The position numbers and the translations under genes were made by a program. A stretch of 22,484 nucleotides of DNA. Origin: Rhodospirillaceae bacterium (GTDB taxonomy: Bacteria > Pseudomonadota > Alphaproteobacteria > UBA8366). Below are positions 21,480-22,484 of this stretch, piece by piece. The stretch is taken from assembly GCA_002711555.1 (NCBI GenBank), contig PARQ01000005.1:48756-71239 (forward strand), written 5' to 3'. The notes beneath the pieces were generated by a model, which saw nothing but the letters and a program-made list of their open reading frames with translations, did not search any database and had not been told where the DNA came from. The stretch's first letter is position 1. Each line of letters opens with the position of its first letter.

Positions 21480-22484
21480 CTAAACCAGTCCAGCTCTCAG
21501 ACAATCATGAATGTGCAGCACACCAATTAGTGCTTCTTGATCATCATCGATAACGAAGAGATTTGTTATAGATTTTTCGTTCATCAAGGCGATCGCCTCT
21601 CCCGCTAAAGCATGAACTCGGATTGTTGCGGGGGCGCCAGTCATAATCTCACCGGCGGTTACCTTGCGCATATCGCTATTGATATGACGACGCAAATCAC
21701 CATCCGTTACAATTCCAATCAATTTCCCCGAGTCTACAATTCCCACGCAGCCAAGGCTCTTTGAAGTCATTTCTAATATTGTCTCATTCATGAGTGCGGT
21801 GGGTTTAACAATAGGCATTGAAGATCCACGATGCATCAAATCTGAAACTCTAAGAAGGCTGGAGCCCAGTTTGCCGCCAGGATGTAAGACACGAAAATCG
21901 TTAGCCGAAAAACCATTCATTTCCAGCAAGGCAACTGCAATCGCATCCCCTATGGCTAGGCTCGCAGTGGTTGAAGTAGTAGGAGCCAAGCCCATTGGGC
22001 ACCCCTCTGGAACATCCGGCAACAGTATTACTGTATCTGCCATCTCACCAAGAGTGCTCTCTGTACGTCCAGTGATTGCTATCAGAGGTATTGAAAATCT
22101 GCGGGTATATTCCAACACATCTCGAAGTTCACTCGTTTCCCCCGAATTTGACAGCGCTATAACAGCATCTTCATCTGTAATCATACCTAGGTCGCCATGG
22201 CTCGCTTCTCCGGGATGCACATATTGGGCGGGGCTTCCAGTTGAGGACAAAGTAGCCGCTATTTTGCGAGCAATGTGACCACTTTTGCCCATGCCTGTGA
22301 CTATGATACGGCCCTCTATACTATGAAGGATCTTAATTGCATGAGCAAAGGTTGCGTCGATTTGATCAGCGAGGGTAGAAATCGCCTCTGCCTCAAGTCG
22401 GAGCACGTATTTTGCAGCCTTAAGTTCTCGCTTTTTAGTTTTTGTCAAAAAATCCTCAGAGTCTAATTCACTTGCTGCCGTCAT
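21480..22484 (-). CDS. kdsD: Arabinose-5-phosphate isomerase (KdsD/KpsF)
   Basis: A 334-residue protein that interconverts ribulose 5-phosphate and arabinose 5-phosphate, the first step to Kdo of LPS. It has an N-terminal SIS domain with V-T-G-M-G-K-S-G-H-I-A-R-K, H-P-G-E-A-S-H-G-D-L-G and S-N-S-G-E-T-S-E-L, followed by L-H-P-G-G-K-L-G and two CBS domains (about 210-330) with I-V-T-D-G-D-L-R-R. Length matches E. coli KdsD (328). The ATG is the last codon of the window on this strand, so the protein looks complete, although a start further upstream cannot be ruled out. The usual partner kdsC is not between it and lptC. Confidence 0.94.
   Translation of the reverse strand: MTAASELDSEDFLTKTKKRELKAAKYVLRLEAEAISTLADQIDATFAHAIKILHSIEGRIIVTGMGKSGHIARKIAATLSSTGSPAQYVHPGEASHGDLGMITDEDAVIALSNSGETSELRDVLEYTRRFSIPLIAITGRTESTLGEMADTVILLPDVPEGCPMGLAPTTSTTASLAIGDAIAVALLEMNGFSANDFRVLHPGGKLGSSLLRVSDLMHRGSSMPIVKPTALMNETILEMTSKSLGCVGIVDSGKLIGIVTDGDLRRHINSDMRKVTAGEIMTGAPATIRVHALAGEAIALMNEKSITNLFVIDDDQEALIGVLHIHDCLRAGLV

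Noticed and set aside
21790..22278. 162-codon open frame on the plus strand
   Set aside because: It is antisense to the SIS/CBS coding region of kdsD, has no recognisable domain and no ribosome site, and the minus-strand gene is certain.

Overview
The window reads as chromosome of a Gram-negative bacterium, most likely an alphaproteobacterium. The right end carries a lipopolysaccharide-export block (kdsD-lptC-lptA-lptB-rpoN) in an order typical of proteobacteria. The base composition looks only moderately GC, and genes are packed tightly with short gaps and 4-bp ATGA/GTGA overlaps. The assignment to an uncultured, possibly marine, alphaproteobacterium is inference.

Layout. (1) 1-6498, plus strand: the 3' part of an HpnA-like NAD(P)-dependent epimerase/dehydratase, a small Mpo1/DUF962 membrane protein, then five tandem paralogous luciferase-like (LLM) oxidoreductases of about 340 residues with 9-37 bp gaps. 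(2) 6500-15662, minus strand: a nine-gene run transcribed toward the LLM genes and meeting them with one base between the stop codons. In transcription order it is an AtuA-like DUF1446 protein, DUF4387, a class II aldolase-like protein, a PcaD-like alpha/beta hydrolase, an NpdG-type F420:NADP oxidoreductase, cofE, cofD, cofC and fbiC (fused CofG-CofH). (3) 15663-15896: a divergent control region with two perfect inverted repeats. (4) 15897-17318, plus: an MmgE/PrpD family protein. (5) 17425-22484, minus: rpoN, lptB, lptA, lptC and kdsD, housekeeping.

How it fits together. Regions 1, 2 and 4 look like one metabolic island. It makes its own deazaflavin cofactor F420 (FbiC makes Fo; CofC and CofD add the phospho-acid tail; CofE adds glutamates) and reduces it with NADPH (NpdG). 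It also holds five candidate F420-dependent LLM enzymes, plus a catabolic-looking set (AtuA/DUF4387, MmgE/PrpD, lactonase-like hydrolase, aldolase-like protein). The best hypothesis is dedicated F420-dependent breakdown or remodelling of an unidentified organic substrate, perhaps cyclic or terpenoid, in a Gram-negative cell, with cofactor synthesis in the same transcription unit as part of the pathway. The substrate cannot be read from sequence.

No tRNA, rRNA, CRISPR array, transposase or integrase was seen. No gene-free stretch exceeds 300 bases; the longest is the 234-base divergent region.
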